Source: Phycisphaeraceae bacterium
Lineage (GTDB): Bacteria; Planctomycetota; Phycisphaerae; Phycisphaerales; UBA1924
Direction of reading: 5' to 3'
Assembly (NCBI GenBank): GCA_019636695.1
Contig: JAHBXD010000004.1
Span: forward strand, 1-64,000
Length of the DNA stretch: 64,000 bases
The notes beneath the pieces were generated by a model. The model was not told the origin of the DNA. It saw nothing but the letters and a program-made list of their open reading frames with translations, and made no database searches. Made by a program: the position numbers and the translations under genes. Below are positions 33,571 through 42,222 of this stretch, piece by piece (positions within the stretch are counted from its first letter, which is position 1; each line of letters starts with the position of its first letter).

Positions 33571-36171
33571 TCAGTGTGCGGCGGCGTGGTCGGTCGCCGC
33601 GGTACGCGAGGTGATCGTGTGCTCGGGCGCCGCAGGGCGAGGCGAAGTTCCGGCTGTGATGCCCATGGAAGCCAAGTGCCGAGCGCGAACGGCATCGTGG
33701 AGTTTCCAGAAGTGCTCAAATGAATGGGCGAAGGAGCGCGACTGCATCAGGTCGAAGGCCGCGTGGGACATCTCTGCGCGGCGGGTGGAATCGGCGGCGA
33801 GATGGACGATCGCCTCGACCCAGGCCTGAGGGCCGTGACCGGGCAGGACCAGACCCGTGCGACCGTTTTGAATGACTTCGCGCGGGCCGCCGCAATCGCT
33901 TACCAGGGCGGGCAGGCCGCTGGCCTGCGCTTCCATCACGGCCTGACCGAGGGTATCGGTGAGGCTGGGAAACACGAAGAGGTCGGCGGAGGCGTAGAGG
34001 GTGGAAAGTTCGTGCCCGAAGCGATAGCCCAGGAAGCAGGCGCCGTGATTCTTGAGTTGCTTCTGCATCTCCTCGCGGTATGGGCCGTCGCCGATGATCA
34101 CAAGGTCGGCGTGAATGTTCTGTTCGTAAAGCGCCTCTCGCACGCGGGGCCAGATCGCGGTGAGCAAAGGAAGGTTCTTTTCGACGGAAACCCTGCCGCA
34201 ATAAAGGATTTTAAGTGTTTCAGGAAGGAGGGCGTGGGTGCGCCACATGGCGCGATCGGCGTGCTTGCGATGGAACGCGATGGTGTCACATCCGGGGGTC
34301 AGCGGCGTGATGCGATCGGGGTCGATGCCCAAGGCGCTGACCCTGGGAACATATTCGCGCGATCGGGTGAGCACACCGGCAAATCGCTTGTAGAAACCAG
34401 TCATGCATTTTTCGGTGATGCGGGTCATCACATGGTCATTCAATAGATCTTCGACGAAAGCCGGAAAGTCGGTGTGATAGGTGCCCACAAGGGGGCACTT
34501 GAGCATGCGCGCAGCGAGGATGCCGACAAGGCCGACCGGGCCGGGAGTCGAGACGTGAATCACGTCTGGGCGTACCTGGTCGGCCCAACGGAGCATGTCG
34601 AGCAGTGGGGGAAGGGCCACTTCGAGGTGGCTGTAGCCGGGCATGCGCATGCTGAAGAGTGGTCGAAAATTGTGGATATACGGAGCGTCAGGGCAGCGCA
34701 CGGCCGTGCTGGTAGCGATGTGAAGGCATTTCCCCGCGGCGAAGGCATGTTCGCCCATGGTGCGGATGAATCGGCTGACGCCGTTGACATCGCCGAGTGT
34801 GTCGGTGAAAAGCGCGAGGCGCGTGGGGCGCTCGGTGATGCTTATGCCGGAACCGGAACGAGCGTATTGGTGGTCGAGCTTGTCCAAGAAAGGGCGCTCC
34901 TTATTCTGCTGAAAGAGGCTGAAGAGGTAAGGAGCCTGGGCAGCGGTGAGGCAGGCGTAGGAGAGAACATGGTCGAGCACGCCGCGACGGTCTTTCGCAC
35001 GAACGGCCTTGAGCGTTCCGTCTTGCAGAAGTTCGGCGACGGCGTGAGTGAGGTCGATGAAGAACTGCTCCATCGTGTCGTGTTGGGCCAGGGGCGGACC
35101 GTCAACCCAGGAATCGGGGTGGAGCCGTTCGCGGAGGGAGGGGTAGCGGTCGAGGACGGAATCAAGCGAACGGCGGAGGTTGGTCCAGAGGGGCAGGCGG
35201 GAGCGCGGACGGATGGTGCGTCGGAGTGTGTCCCACGCGAGCGCGAAAGGACCGGGTGGCGTCTCGCGGACACCTGCGAACCGGAGCAGACGTGCGCGAG
35301 CGAAGCGACGTCGGGCAGAGCGGGGCTTGCGGCTGGTGCGGGCATACCACGCCGCACCGACACTCGTGAGCTGGTGGGCGAGCAGGGCCGGGTGGCCGCC
35401 GACCCCCCCGACGGTGGAGCGGCCTTTCATCACTTGGCGGAAGAAGTCGCGTGGATCGGTGGTGGAGTGCTCGGCGTCGAGAGCGGTCCAGGTTCGTCCG
35501 ACGTTGAGAAGGGCGTGGTCGTCGCTTCCGGCGGTACGGGCTTTTTGCCAGGCGCGTTCCCACAGAGGTTCGAGGGCGTGCTTTTTGGCGATATCGAGGA
35601 GCCGGCCGGGAGTCAGTGCCGCAAAGAAGCGTTCGAGGGTGGTTTGCTGCAGGCCCGAATGCGCGCCGTTGAGGGTTTCAAAGCCTTTGAAAAGCAGAGC
35701 GCAGCGTTCGAGATGCCAGGTATCGAAGCGTGCATTTTGGATGTAGAGGGGGTGTGCCAGTGCGTGGGGAAGTTGTTGTTCGCGAAGCCAGTAGGCGAAC
35801 GCGTAGACATCGTCTCGGAGGCGGAGTTCGGCGATCTGCTCGTGCTGGTCGGGGGTAAGGCCCCACACGAGCACGTGGAGTTTGCAACGGTCTTCAGGGA
35901 AGTACACGGTCACTTCTTCGCCGAGAATGAAGTTCTGGAATCCGCGGTGCAGAAGTTCAAGGCCGCCCTGGATGGTGTCGTGGTCGGTGAGGGTGACAAA
36001 ATCCATGCCTCGAGCGAGCGCCTGGTCGTATACCTTTTCCGGGGGGGAATAGCTTTCCGGACAACCAACGAACCCGAGGGCGGCGAGTGCCGGGCCGTCC
36101 GAAGCGCGGGAGTGGCAATGGGCGTCGATGCGGAGAAGGCGCGACGGCTGGGGGGGGGCTCCAGGGATCAT
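33571..36171 (-). CDS. PHP-domain/GT4 glycosyltransferase fusion
   Basis: An 866-aa protein. The N-terminal 280 residues are a PHP phosphoesterase domain (RIDAHCHSRASDG with metal ligands, FVTLTDHDT, AGSDDHALLNVG). After a 150-residue linker comes a GT4 glycosyltransferase (RLALFTDTLGDVNGVSRFI, PDVIHVSTPGPVGLVG, GTYHTDFPAFV, KILYCGRVSVEKNL, FPSLTDTLGQAVMEAQASGLP). The GT part resembles mannosyl/digalactosyl-type lipid glycosyltransferases. AAGGAG lies 6 bases before the ATG at 36171. The PHP part might hydrolyse a sugar phosphate linked to the same pathway; that is inference. Confidence 0.85.
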   Translation of the reverse strand: MIPGAPPQPSRLLRIDAHCHSRASDGPALAALGFVGCPESYSPPEKVYDQALARGMDFVTLTDHDTIQGGLELLHRGFQNFILGEEVTVYFPEDRCKLHVLVWGLTPDQHEQIAELRLRDDVYAFAYWLREQQLPHALAHPLYIQNARFDTWHLERCALLFKGFETLNGAHSGLQQTTLERFFAALTPGRLLDIAKKHALEPLWERAWQKARTAGSDDHALLNVGRTWTALDAEHSTTDPRDFFRQVMKGRSTVGGVGGHPALLAHQLTSVGAAWYARTSRKPRSARRRFARARLLRFAGVRETPPGPFALAWDTLRRTIRPRSRLPLWTNLRRSLDSVLDRYPSLRERLHPDSWVDGPPLAQHDTMEQFFIDLTHAVAELLQDGTLKAVRAKDRRGVLDHVLSYACLTAAQAPYLFSLFQQNKERPFLDKLDHQYARSGSGISITERPTRLALFTDTLGDVNGVSRFIRTMGEHAFAAGKCLHIATSTAVRCPDAPYIHNFRPLFSMRMPGYSHLEVALPPLLDMLRWADQVRPDVIHVSTPGPVGLVGILAARMLKCPLVGTYHTDFPAFVEDLLNDHVMTRITEKCMTGFYKRFAGVLTRSREYVPRVSALGIDPDRITPLTPGCDTIAFHRKHADRAMWRTHALLPETLKILYCGRVSVEKNLPLLTAIWPRVREALYEQNIHADLVIIGDGPYREEMQKQLKNHGACFLGYRFGHELSTLYASADLFVFPSLTDTLGQAVMEAQASGLPALVSDCGGPREVIQNGRTGLVLPGHGPQAWVEAIVHLAADSTRRAEMSHAAFDLMQSRSFAHSFEHFWKLHDAVRARHLASMGITAGTSPRPAAPEHTITSRTAATDHAAAH

Positions 36172-36394
36172 GGATGGCTCCTTGACCGCGGGGAGTGGAG
36201 CGGCACGGCGGTGGATGTTATTCCGGAGCATCGGCCTTTTGAGGACGATTCCTGCGGCATCAACAGAGATCGAACGCGGTCTGAGCGTGGTCTTTGCGCT
36301 TCCGCGTGGCCGAGAGATCAGGAATAGGCTCCTTCAGGGCGAGGTTGACTCCCGTGCTGAGTCGATAAGCCCATTTGAGGAAGGAGCTGTACGC

Positions 36395-36925
36395 ATGTCG
36401 AGGTTGCCACTGGTTGATCCCGCGGCGGCGAGCGGACGAGTCAAAGTACTTTTTGATGGTCCGCTGAAGGGGAAGCACCTGAACATTTTCAAAGCGATGG
36501 CGAACTCTCCCGCGGCGTTGGAGGCGTACTTGGGAATGGCCGGGGCGCTGGCCAAGGCAAGCCTGAGCGCGAAAGAGCAGGAGGTCATTCACCTGTTTCT
36601 TTCGCAGGCAAACGGATGCGGGTATTGCCTTGCTGCGCACACGGTCATCGGCAAGGGCGCGGGGCTGAGTGAAGAGCAGACGGTCGGCGCACGACTTGGG
36701 CATCTTGCTGACCCGAAGCTCTCCGCACTTGTGCGGTTTGTTGCCGCGGTGCACGAGAAACACGGCGCGGTCAGCGATGCGGACCTCGAGGTGTTCAAGA
36801 GCGCCGGGTATACGGATGGACATGTGGCGGAGGTAGCGGCGGTGTATGCGCTGGGGACATACACCAATATGTTCAACATCATTGCCAAAACACCTGTGGA
36901 TTTTCCCCCGCCGCCGAAGGCTTGA
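36395..36925 (+). CDS. AhpD-like carboxymuconolactone decarboxylase family protein
   Basis: A 176-aa all-helical protein. QANGCGYCLAAHTVIGKGAGLS holds the CxxC and His of the AhpD/peroxidase-like active site, so it probably acts as a thiol peroxidase or disulfide reductase. AAGGAG lies about 9 bases before the ATG at 36395. A perfect intrinsic terminator at 36952 ends the unit. Confidence 0.87.
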   Translation: MSRLPLVDPAAASGRVKVLFDGPLKGKHLNIFKAMANSPAALEAYLGMAGALAKASLSAKEQEVIHLFLSQANGCGYCLAAHTVIGKGAGLSEEQTVGARLGHLADPKLSALVRFVAAVHEKHGAVSDADLEVFKSAGYTDGHVAEVAAVYALGTYTNMFNIIAKTPVDFPPPPKA

Positions 36926-36951
36926 ACACTCCGGAATGCAGGATGCGATTG

Positions 36952-36978
36952 ACACGGGCGCAGGCCCGTGTTTTTTTT
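36952..36978 (+). terminator. Intrinsic terminator after the AhpD-like gene
   Basis: An 8-bp stem ACACGGGC/GCCCGTGT with a 4-base loop, followed directly by seven or eight T. It lies 27 bases after the stop. Confidence 0.9.
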
Positions 36979-37145
36979 GCGATTATTCAAAAGGATGAAG
37001 CCGGGCAGTTTGCGTGAGGACGTGCATCCGGGTGACCGCAACGGACGAAACCGACGGCACAGCCGGAAAAATTCGCCGCGTTGAAGCCGGTTGTGAAGCC
37101 GGACTTCGCGTCGAAAAATCGTCCGGCCATCGAAAAGGAGTATTC

Positions 37146-38096
37146 ATGCTGAAGAACATGATCAGCGGTGTCGGTGCGCTTGCAACGGTCAGCGGCATGG
37201 CGTTGGCCAATCCGGCCGGGTGCGTCGCCGCGGCGAGCGAGGCAGAAACCGCGAGAGTGATCCCCGTGTCGCTGCTTGCGGATGACATCGTGGATACTGC
37301 GGTGGCGGCGGGACAATTCAAGACGCTTGCGGCGGCGCTTCAGGCGGCGGGGCTGGTGCAGGCGCTCAAGGGGCCGGGGCCGTTTACGGTCTTTGCGCCA
37401 ACGGACGAGGCCTTCGCCAAGCTCCCGGCCGGGACGGTGGAGAACCTGCTCAAGCCTGAAAACCGCGCACTCCTGGTCAGCGTGCTGACGTATCACGTCA
37501 CGCCGGGTGAACTGACCGCATCGGAAGTAACGGGTCGCCTCGGCGCATCGACACTGAACGGCCAACGGGTGGATTTCGCTGTGCGCGGCGGCTCGGCGAT
37601 GGTGAACGGGGCGAAGGTGGTGAAGGCTGACATTCGCGCCAGCAACGGCGTAATTCACGTGATTGATACGGTGATCCTGCCTTCGACGGATGACGTTGTC
37701 ACGATTGCGCAGAACGCAGGCACATTCAAGACACTGCTTGCGGCGGCGCAGGCGGCAGGGCTGGTCGATGCGCTCAAGGGGCCTGGGCCGATCACGGTCT
37801 TTGCGCCAACCGACGAGGCGTTCGCCAAGCTCCCGGCCGGGACGGTAGAAAGCCTTCTCAAGCCTGAAAATAAGCAGAAACTCGCGGATATTCTGAAGTA
37901 TCACGTCGTCAGCGGACGGGTGTATGCTCGCGACGCGGTGATGGCCGAGCGCGCGCCGACCCTGCTGGGTGCTAAGGTGACGGCCCGGGTGATGGACGGA
38001 CGCCTGAAGATCAACGGGGCCTCGGTCGTCAAGAGTGATATTCAAGCAAGTAACGGCGTGATTCATGTGATCGATGCCGTGCTGTTGCCCGAGTAA
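37146..38096 (+). CDS. Exported protein with two fasciclin (FAS1) domains
   Basis: A 316-aa protein. It has a signal peptide, then two FAS1 adhesion domains at about 40-175 and 180-314, each with [18 protein letters not shown] and a following YHV segment. AAAGGAG is about 7 bases before the ATG at 37146. The two domains share long near-identical DNA stretches. A sigma factor and anti-sigma factor gene follow at once; in mycobacteria the SigK/RskA pair controls fasciclin proteins, which suggests the same logic here. Confidence 0.9.
   Translation: MLKNMISGVGALATVSGMALANPAGCVAAASEAETARVIPVSLLADDIVDTAVAAGQFKTLAAALQAAGLVQALKGPGPFTVFAPTDEAFAKLPAGTVENLLKPENRALLVSVLTYHVTPGELTASEVTGRLGASTLNGQRVDFAVRGGSAMVNGAKVVKADIRASNGVIHVIDTVILPSTDDVVTIAQNAGTFKTLLAAAQAAGLVDALKGPGPITVFAPTDEAFAKLPAGTVESLLKPENKQKLADILKYHVVSGRVYARDAVMAERAPTLLGAKVTARVMDGRLKINGASVVKSDIQASNGVIHVIDAVLLPE
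37317..37460 (+). repeat. Internal FAS1 repeat, copy 1
   Basis: About 144 bases closely match 37725-37868 at an offset of 408 bases (136 codons), with long identical runs over [18 protein letters not shown]. This points to a recent duplication or gene conversion. Confidence 0.7.
37725..37868 (+). repeat. Internal FAS1 repeat, copy 2
   Basis: Partner of 37317-37460 in the same reading frame. Confidence 0.7.
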
Positions 38097-38118
38097 GTTT
38101 GTCAGATCCTGAGATATG

Positions 38119-38142
38119 CAGCGCCGACACAGGTCGGCGCTG
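38119..38142 (+). terminator. Hairpin after the fasciclin gene
   Basis: A perfect 10-bp stem CAGCGCCGAC/GTCGGCGCTG with an ACAG loop, 22 bases past the stop. Only a short TCTC follows, so read-through into the sigma gene is possible. Confidence 0.65.
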
Positions 38143-38254
38143 TCTCATGCGCCTCGGGGTTTCTTTGATTGCGGCCGCCATGCCCACAACGAACCAACTC
38201 GTGCGGGAAGTCCGTATTGCCACAGTGCCCCGTTCGCCGTCGGGTGACGTACGC

Positions 38255-38260
38255 TACCAT
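38255..38260 (+). promoter_or_regulatory. TACCAT -10-like box before the ECF sigma gene
   Basis: TACCAT, cactgc, ATG at 38267. An overlapping TACGCT lies 5 bases further up. Confidence 0.4.
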
Positions 38261-38266
38261 CACTGC

Positions 38267-38887
38267 ATGGCGGAGGTTGGGGGGTTGGAATCGAACCCGG
38301 GCCAGCTTGGTGCGGATGCTTCTCGCGAAGTCGAGACCGTGTTGCCCCGCGTGGTGCGGGGTGACCCGGAAGCGATGGACGCCTGCCTTGACCGGTTCGG
38401 CGGGCTGGTATGGTCGCTCGCGCGGAAGTTGAGCCGATCCATGGCAGATGCCGAGGATGCGGTGCAGGAGATTTTTCTGGATGTGTGGAAGAGTGCTCCG
38501 CGATACGACCCGACGATCGCCTCGGAGACCGCGTTTGTCGCGATGATCGCCCGGCGAAGGCTGATCGACCGACAGCGTCGCCAGGGTCGTCGGCCGCAGG
38601 AAGAAATGCTGGTCGAGGATGCACGGACATCCGGGCCGCCTGAGTCGGGGGAGGATTCGAGCCGCGCGGAGGATGTCCTGCGTGCCGACGCGGCTTTTCA
38701 ACGACTGAGCGTTGAACAGCAGAAGGTACTGCGGCTGGCGATTCACCAAGGACTCTCGCACGACAAGATCGCCAAGGCGACCGGGCTTCCATTGGGAACT
38801 GTGAAGACACATGCTCGCCGAGGGCTGATCAAACTGCGCGAGTTGATGGGCGTGGCGCCAGCGTCAAGAGAGGAGGTGCGGGAATGA
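38267..38887 (+). CDS. ECF sigma factor, SigK-like by context
   Basis: A 206-aa sigma-70-family factor with regions 2 and 4 only: AEDAVQEIFLDVWKSAPRYD with the region 2 core, and VEQQKVLRLAIHQGLSHDKIA...GTVKTHARRGLIKLREL in region 4. It directs RNA polymerase to a small regulon when released by its anti-sigma partner, whose start overlaps this gene's stop (ATGA). No SD is seen. Upstream frame extension to 38099 is not protein-like. Confidence 0.92.
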   Translation: MAEVGGLESNPGQLGADASREVETVLPRVVRGDPEAMDACLDRFGGLVWSLARKLSRSMADAEDAVQEIFLDVWKSAPRYDPTIASETAFVAMIARRRLIDRQRRQGRRPQEEMLVEDARTSGPPESGEDSSRAEDVLRADAAFQRLSVEQQKVLRLAIHQGLSHDKIAKATGLPLGTVKTHARRGLIKLRELMGVAPASREEVRE

Positions 38888-39726
38888 ACTCGCCTGCACT
38901 CCAGGAACGACGGCTTGAGCTTCAAGTCGACCGGGCTGTATTCGGTCTCAGCGGAGCCGAGGATCGCGAACTCCGTCAGGTTCTGAACGGCCTCGGAGAT
39001 GCCGTCGACGCGGACGATGGAATTGCGTTTGAACTGGCCGCGGCAACCCTCGCCGCGGCGTGGGCAGAGCACGAGCCGATGCCCTCGGATGTGCGTGATC
39101 GGGTGCGAGCGCGGCTGGCTGTCGAACCCGTTCTCACGATCTCGCAGCGGACCCCTGATGCGCTGACCAGGCACGAAGGCGCACGTCGCGGCAACCTGCG
39201 GCTGATCGGGACGTGGGGCGGCTGGGCTGCAGCGGCGGTGCTGGCGGTCGCCGCGGGCGTGCAGTGGTGGGGCGGCAGCCAGAACAGCGCTGCCGGCGAT
39301 GCGGCTGCAGGTGTGGTGGCTGTGGCCAAGCGGCAGGCACTTGTGGCAGGGGGCGCTACTCCGCTGTCGTGGGCCGCGTGGGAATCGCAGACAGGGCAGA
39401 GCGGCCCGTCGGAGATCGCCGGGGTTACGGGTGACGTGGTTTGGTCGCCGTCGAACGGTGAGGGGTATATGCGGTTTGTCGGCCTGCCTCCGAACGACCC
39501 CGCGAAGGAGCAGTATCAGCTTTGGATCGTGGATGCCGAACTCGGGCTGTCCCAGCGCATCAGCGGAGGCGTATTCGACGTGCCGACATCAGATGAGGTT
39601 GTCGTGCCGATTCGTCCGGCGCTCGGATTTACGCAGCCGGTGGCGTTCGCGGTGACGATCGAACGACCGGGCGGCGTGTGGGTGAGTGATATGTCACGTC
39701 GGGTGGTGATTGCCTTTGCCCAGTGA
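38884..39726 (+). CDS. Membrane anti-sigma factor of the RskA type
   Basis: A 280-aa protein. The N-terminal 95 residues are the cytoplasmic sigma-binding part (RLELQVDRAVFGLSGAEDREL), then one helix at about 108-128, then an extracytoplasmic RskA C-terminal domain (YMRFVGLPPNDPAKEQYQLWI, GGVFDVPTSDEVVVPIRP, FAVTIERPGGVWVSD). It has no zinc-binding HxxxCxxC. The ATGA overlap with the sigma gene supports coupled production. RskA-type proteins release their sigma after proteolysis. Confidence 0.88.
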   Translation: MNSPALQERRLELQVDRAVFGLSGAEDRELRQVLNGLGDAVDADDGIAFELAAATLAAAWAEHEPMPSDVRDRVRARLAVEPVLTISQRTPDALTRHEGARRGNLRLIGTWGGWAAAAVLAVAAGVQWWGGSQNSAAGDAAAGVVAVAKRQALVAGGATPLSWAAWESQTGQSGPSEIAGVTGDVVWSPSNGEGYMRFVGLPPNDPAKEQYQLWIVDAELGLSQRISGGVFDVPTSDEVVVPIRPALGFTQPVAFAVTIERPGGVWVSDMSRRVVIAFAQ

Positions 39727-39733
39727 ACGACCA

Positions 39734-42121
39734 TTACGGTGATTTCAGGTTCGTTTCGAAAAGTTTCAGGATGCGGCGGTACTGATCGAGCCAGCTTGAA
39801 GGCTCTATGAACCCGTGAGGTTCGAGCGGGTAGATGGCGACTTCCCAGTCGGTTTTCTCGAGTTCGATCAGTCGCTGAGCAAGGCGGACGGTGTCTTGAA
39901 AAAACACGTTGTCGTCCTGCATACCGTGACAAATGAGCAGAGGACGCTGAAGCCCTTCGGCCCATTCGATGGGTGAGGAGCGCTGATACGCCTCGGGGTC
40001 GAGCTGCGGAACATTCAAGATGTTTCCTGTGTAGCCGTGGCTGTAATGCGCCCAATCGGTGACCGGTCGAAGTGCCGCACCGCAGGCAAACGTCTCGGGT
40101 CGCGTAAAGAGGGCCATCAGCGTCAGGAAGCCGCCGTACGAGCCGCCGTAGAGACCGATGCGATCGGGTGCGACACCCTCACGATCGACCAGCCACGCCG
40201 CCGCGGCGACAAGGTCTTCGACTTCAGGCTCGCCCATGCGCCGGTAGATGGCCGTCCGCCAGTCGCGTCCGTATCCGGCGCTTGCGCGATAGTCGAGATC
40301 GAGCACGACATAGCCCGCGTGCGAGAGAAGAGTGTGGAACATGAACTCGCGGAAGTACGTCGACCAGCCCTTGTGGGCATTCTGCAAGTATCCCGCGCCG
40401 TGGATAAAGATCACGGCGGGACGATCGGGATGTGGGTTGAGCGTGGGATACAACCTCGCGGGAATCGGCTCGCTGTGGGGGGAAGGAATCTCGACGAACT
40501 CGGGCTCTCGCCAAGCGATGGCTTCGAACTCAGGTTCAATGAAGAATGTCAACCTTCGCGGATGATCGAGCGGAACGGCCCGCTGGACGTACAGCTCGGG
40601 CGGCCGCAGTGGCTTGGAGTGCCGCAGCAGCAGGTATGATCCGTCGGGAGAGAGAACGTACTCGGTCAGTCCTCGCAGATCGGTCAGTTGTTCGATGCGA
40701 GAATCTTCCAGGCGGAGGCGATGCACCTCGTACTCTCCATGGTGCCTTGCATTGGCCCGGAAATAGAGCCACCGGCCGTCAGGAGAGGACGAAACATCGT
40801 GGATTTCGTACGTGCCCGTGGTGAGGGCGCGAGCTTCGCTCGCATCGGGTTCGCGAAGATAGAGATGCGACCAACCTGATCGCTCGGAGAGAAACCAGAT
40901 CGCCGTACCATCGGCAAGCCATTCGAACGCCGTAAAGCGGGTGTTGATCCACGCCTCGTCATGATCGTGTTCGAGCGGAATCAACTCGCCATTCTCTGGC
41001 ACAATGAGAGCGAGCCAACGATCTTTGTTATCATGACTGAACGCCTGCAAGCAGAGCCTGTCATCAACAGGATTCCATAGAAGTGCACCGAAACGAACGG
41101 GCCTCGGCTGCGCCGGGCGAGGCGAATCCGCGACAGCATCGGGGTTAGATTGCAGGAACGCCAACGGATCGTCGCTGATGCCCGGCAACAGGGCATGATC
41201 GATCGGGTGCGAGGCTCGTTCCAGAAGATCAAGGAGCACGAGACGCTCGGCCCGAGGACGACCGTCGCCGACTTTTGTACGGACGGATCTCGATTCAACA
41301 TAGCCGCTTTCCGTGACATAACTGGGCATCGCATCGCGCCTGCCGGAATGCTCTGAAGCATCTGTGAGCACCACCGCGACATAACGCCCGCTTGGTGAAA
41401 GCGAGGATCGGATGATCCGAACGTCTTTCCCGAGATACCACGGGAGCGGCGCCCGGGATGGATCGTCTACCCGAATCTGGCGCTCATGGGCACGGGCTTG
41501 GCGCTGTTCCTCCCGCCGCCGATTGAGCACCTCAAAGAGCCTTCGCTGCTGTTCAGCGAGAAAACCGGAAGCGGGTGTTTCCGTGTCAGGATCATCGGCG
41601 GCCAGAAGGTGTACGACTTCGTCCTCAAGGCCGGTGTCGAGCCAGCGGACCAGGATCGCCCCGTCTCGGACATAGGTAATCGCTCGCGGATCGCGCATGA
41701 ATCGCGGCGAGGACTCGACAGCATGAGTTCGGGTAAGTTGATCGATGCGATTGCTGTCAAGATCTCGCAGAAAAATGTCGCCATGGCGGGCGAACAGCTT
41801 GCGCCGGCGATCGGAAGACCACACCCCGGCGGGCGTCGATGCCTCGGCAGCCAAGGCCCCCCTGACGAGCGTTTCGGCCGGCTCAGTCAACGCACGTCTA
41901 TACAAATCTGTCTGCGCTACACCGGGACGCTTGCGCTGAAAATAGATCGCTTTCCCGTCGTCCGACCAGTACGGCTGCTCGGCGAAACGACCGATCCAAT
42001 CCGGATGGGCCATGATGCGCTCGAGCGTCACTTCCTGCTCGTGAAGGACCTCCGCGACCTCGGGACGAACCGGCGACTCGACCAGGGGTTGTGCAATCAA
42101 CAAGGAAAGGAACAACAGCAT
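39734..42121 (-). CDS. S9 family peptidase (prolyl oligopeptidase/dipeptidyl peptidase type), exported
   Basis: A 795-aa protein. It has a signal peptide (MLLFLSLLIAQP), a beta-propeller made of repeats such as DGKAIYFQRKRPG and DGRWLYFRANA, and a C-terminal alpha/beta hydrolase domain with GGSYGGFLTLM (nucleophile Ser in GxSxGG), HGMQDDNVFF (Asp) and EPHGF (His). It cleaves short peptides in the periplasm. GGAGG lies 5 bases before the ATG at 42121. Its stop is 8 bases from the convergent anti-sigma stop. Confidence 0.92.
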   Translation of the reverse strand: MLLFLSLLIAQPLVESPVRPEVAEVLHEQEVTLERIMAHPDWIGRFAEQPYWSDDGKAIYFQRKRPGVAQTDLYRRALTEPAETLVRGALAAEASTPAGVWSSDRRRKLFARHGDIFLRDLDSNRIDQLTRTHAVESSPRFMRDPRAITYVRDGAILVRWLDTGLEDEVVHLLAADDPDTETPASGFLAEQQRRLFEVLNRRREEQRQARAHERQIRVDDPSRAPLPWYLGKDVRIIRSSLSPSGRYVAVVLTDASEHSGRRDAMPSYVTESGYVESRSVRTKVGDGRPRAERLVLLDLLERASHPIDHALLPGISDDPLAFLQSNPDAVADSPRPAQPRPVRFGALLWNPVDDRLCLQAFSHDNKDRWLALIVPENGELIPLEHDHDEAWINTRFTAFEWLADGTAIWFLSERSGWSHLYLREPDASEARALTTGTYEIHDVSSSPDGRWLYFRANARHHGEYEVHRLRLEDSRIEQLTDLRGLTEYVLSPDGSYLLLRHSKPLRPPELYVQRAVPLDHPRRLTFFIEPEFEAIAWREPEFVEIPSPHSEPIPARLYPTLNPHPDRPAVIFIHGAGYLQNAHKGWSTYFREFMFHTLLSHAGYVVLDLDYRASAGYGRDWRTAIYRRMGEPEVEDLVAAAAWLVDREGVAPDRIGLYGGSYGGFLTLMALFTRPETFACGAALRPVTDWAHYSHGYTGNILNVPQLDPEAYQRSSPIEWAEGLQRPLLICHGMQDDNVFFQDTVRLAQRLIELEKTDWEVAIYPLEPHGFIEPSSWLDQYRRILKLFETNLKSP

Positions 42122-42222
42122 GCATGCCTCCGGATGTCCCAAGAGCCTACCGCCTGGAGGGCACATGGTTGAAGCCGAATGCTGCAGTAGTGAACCCACC
42201 TCCCGCGACCAACGCGAAGACC

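Noticed and set aside
34474-36327. 617-codon plus-strand frame
   Set aside because: Antisense shadow of the PHP-glycosyltransferase fusion, which has clear domains on the minus strand.
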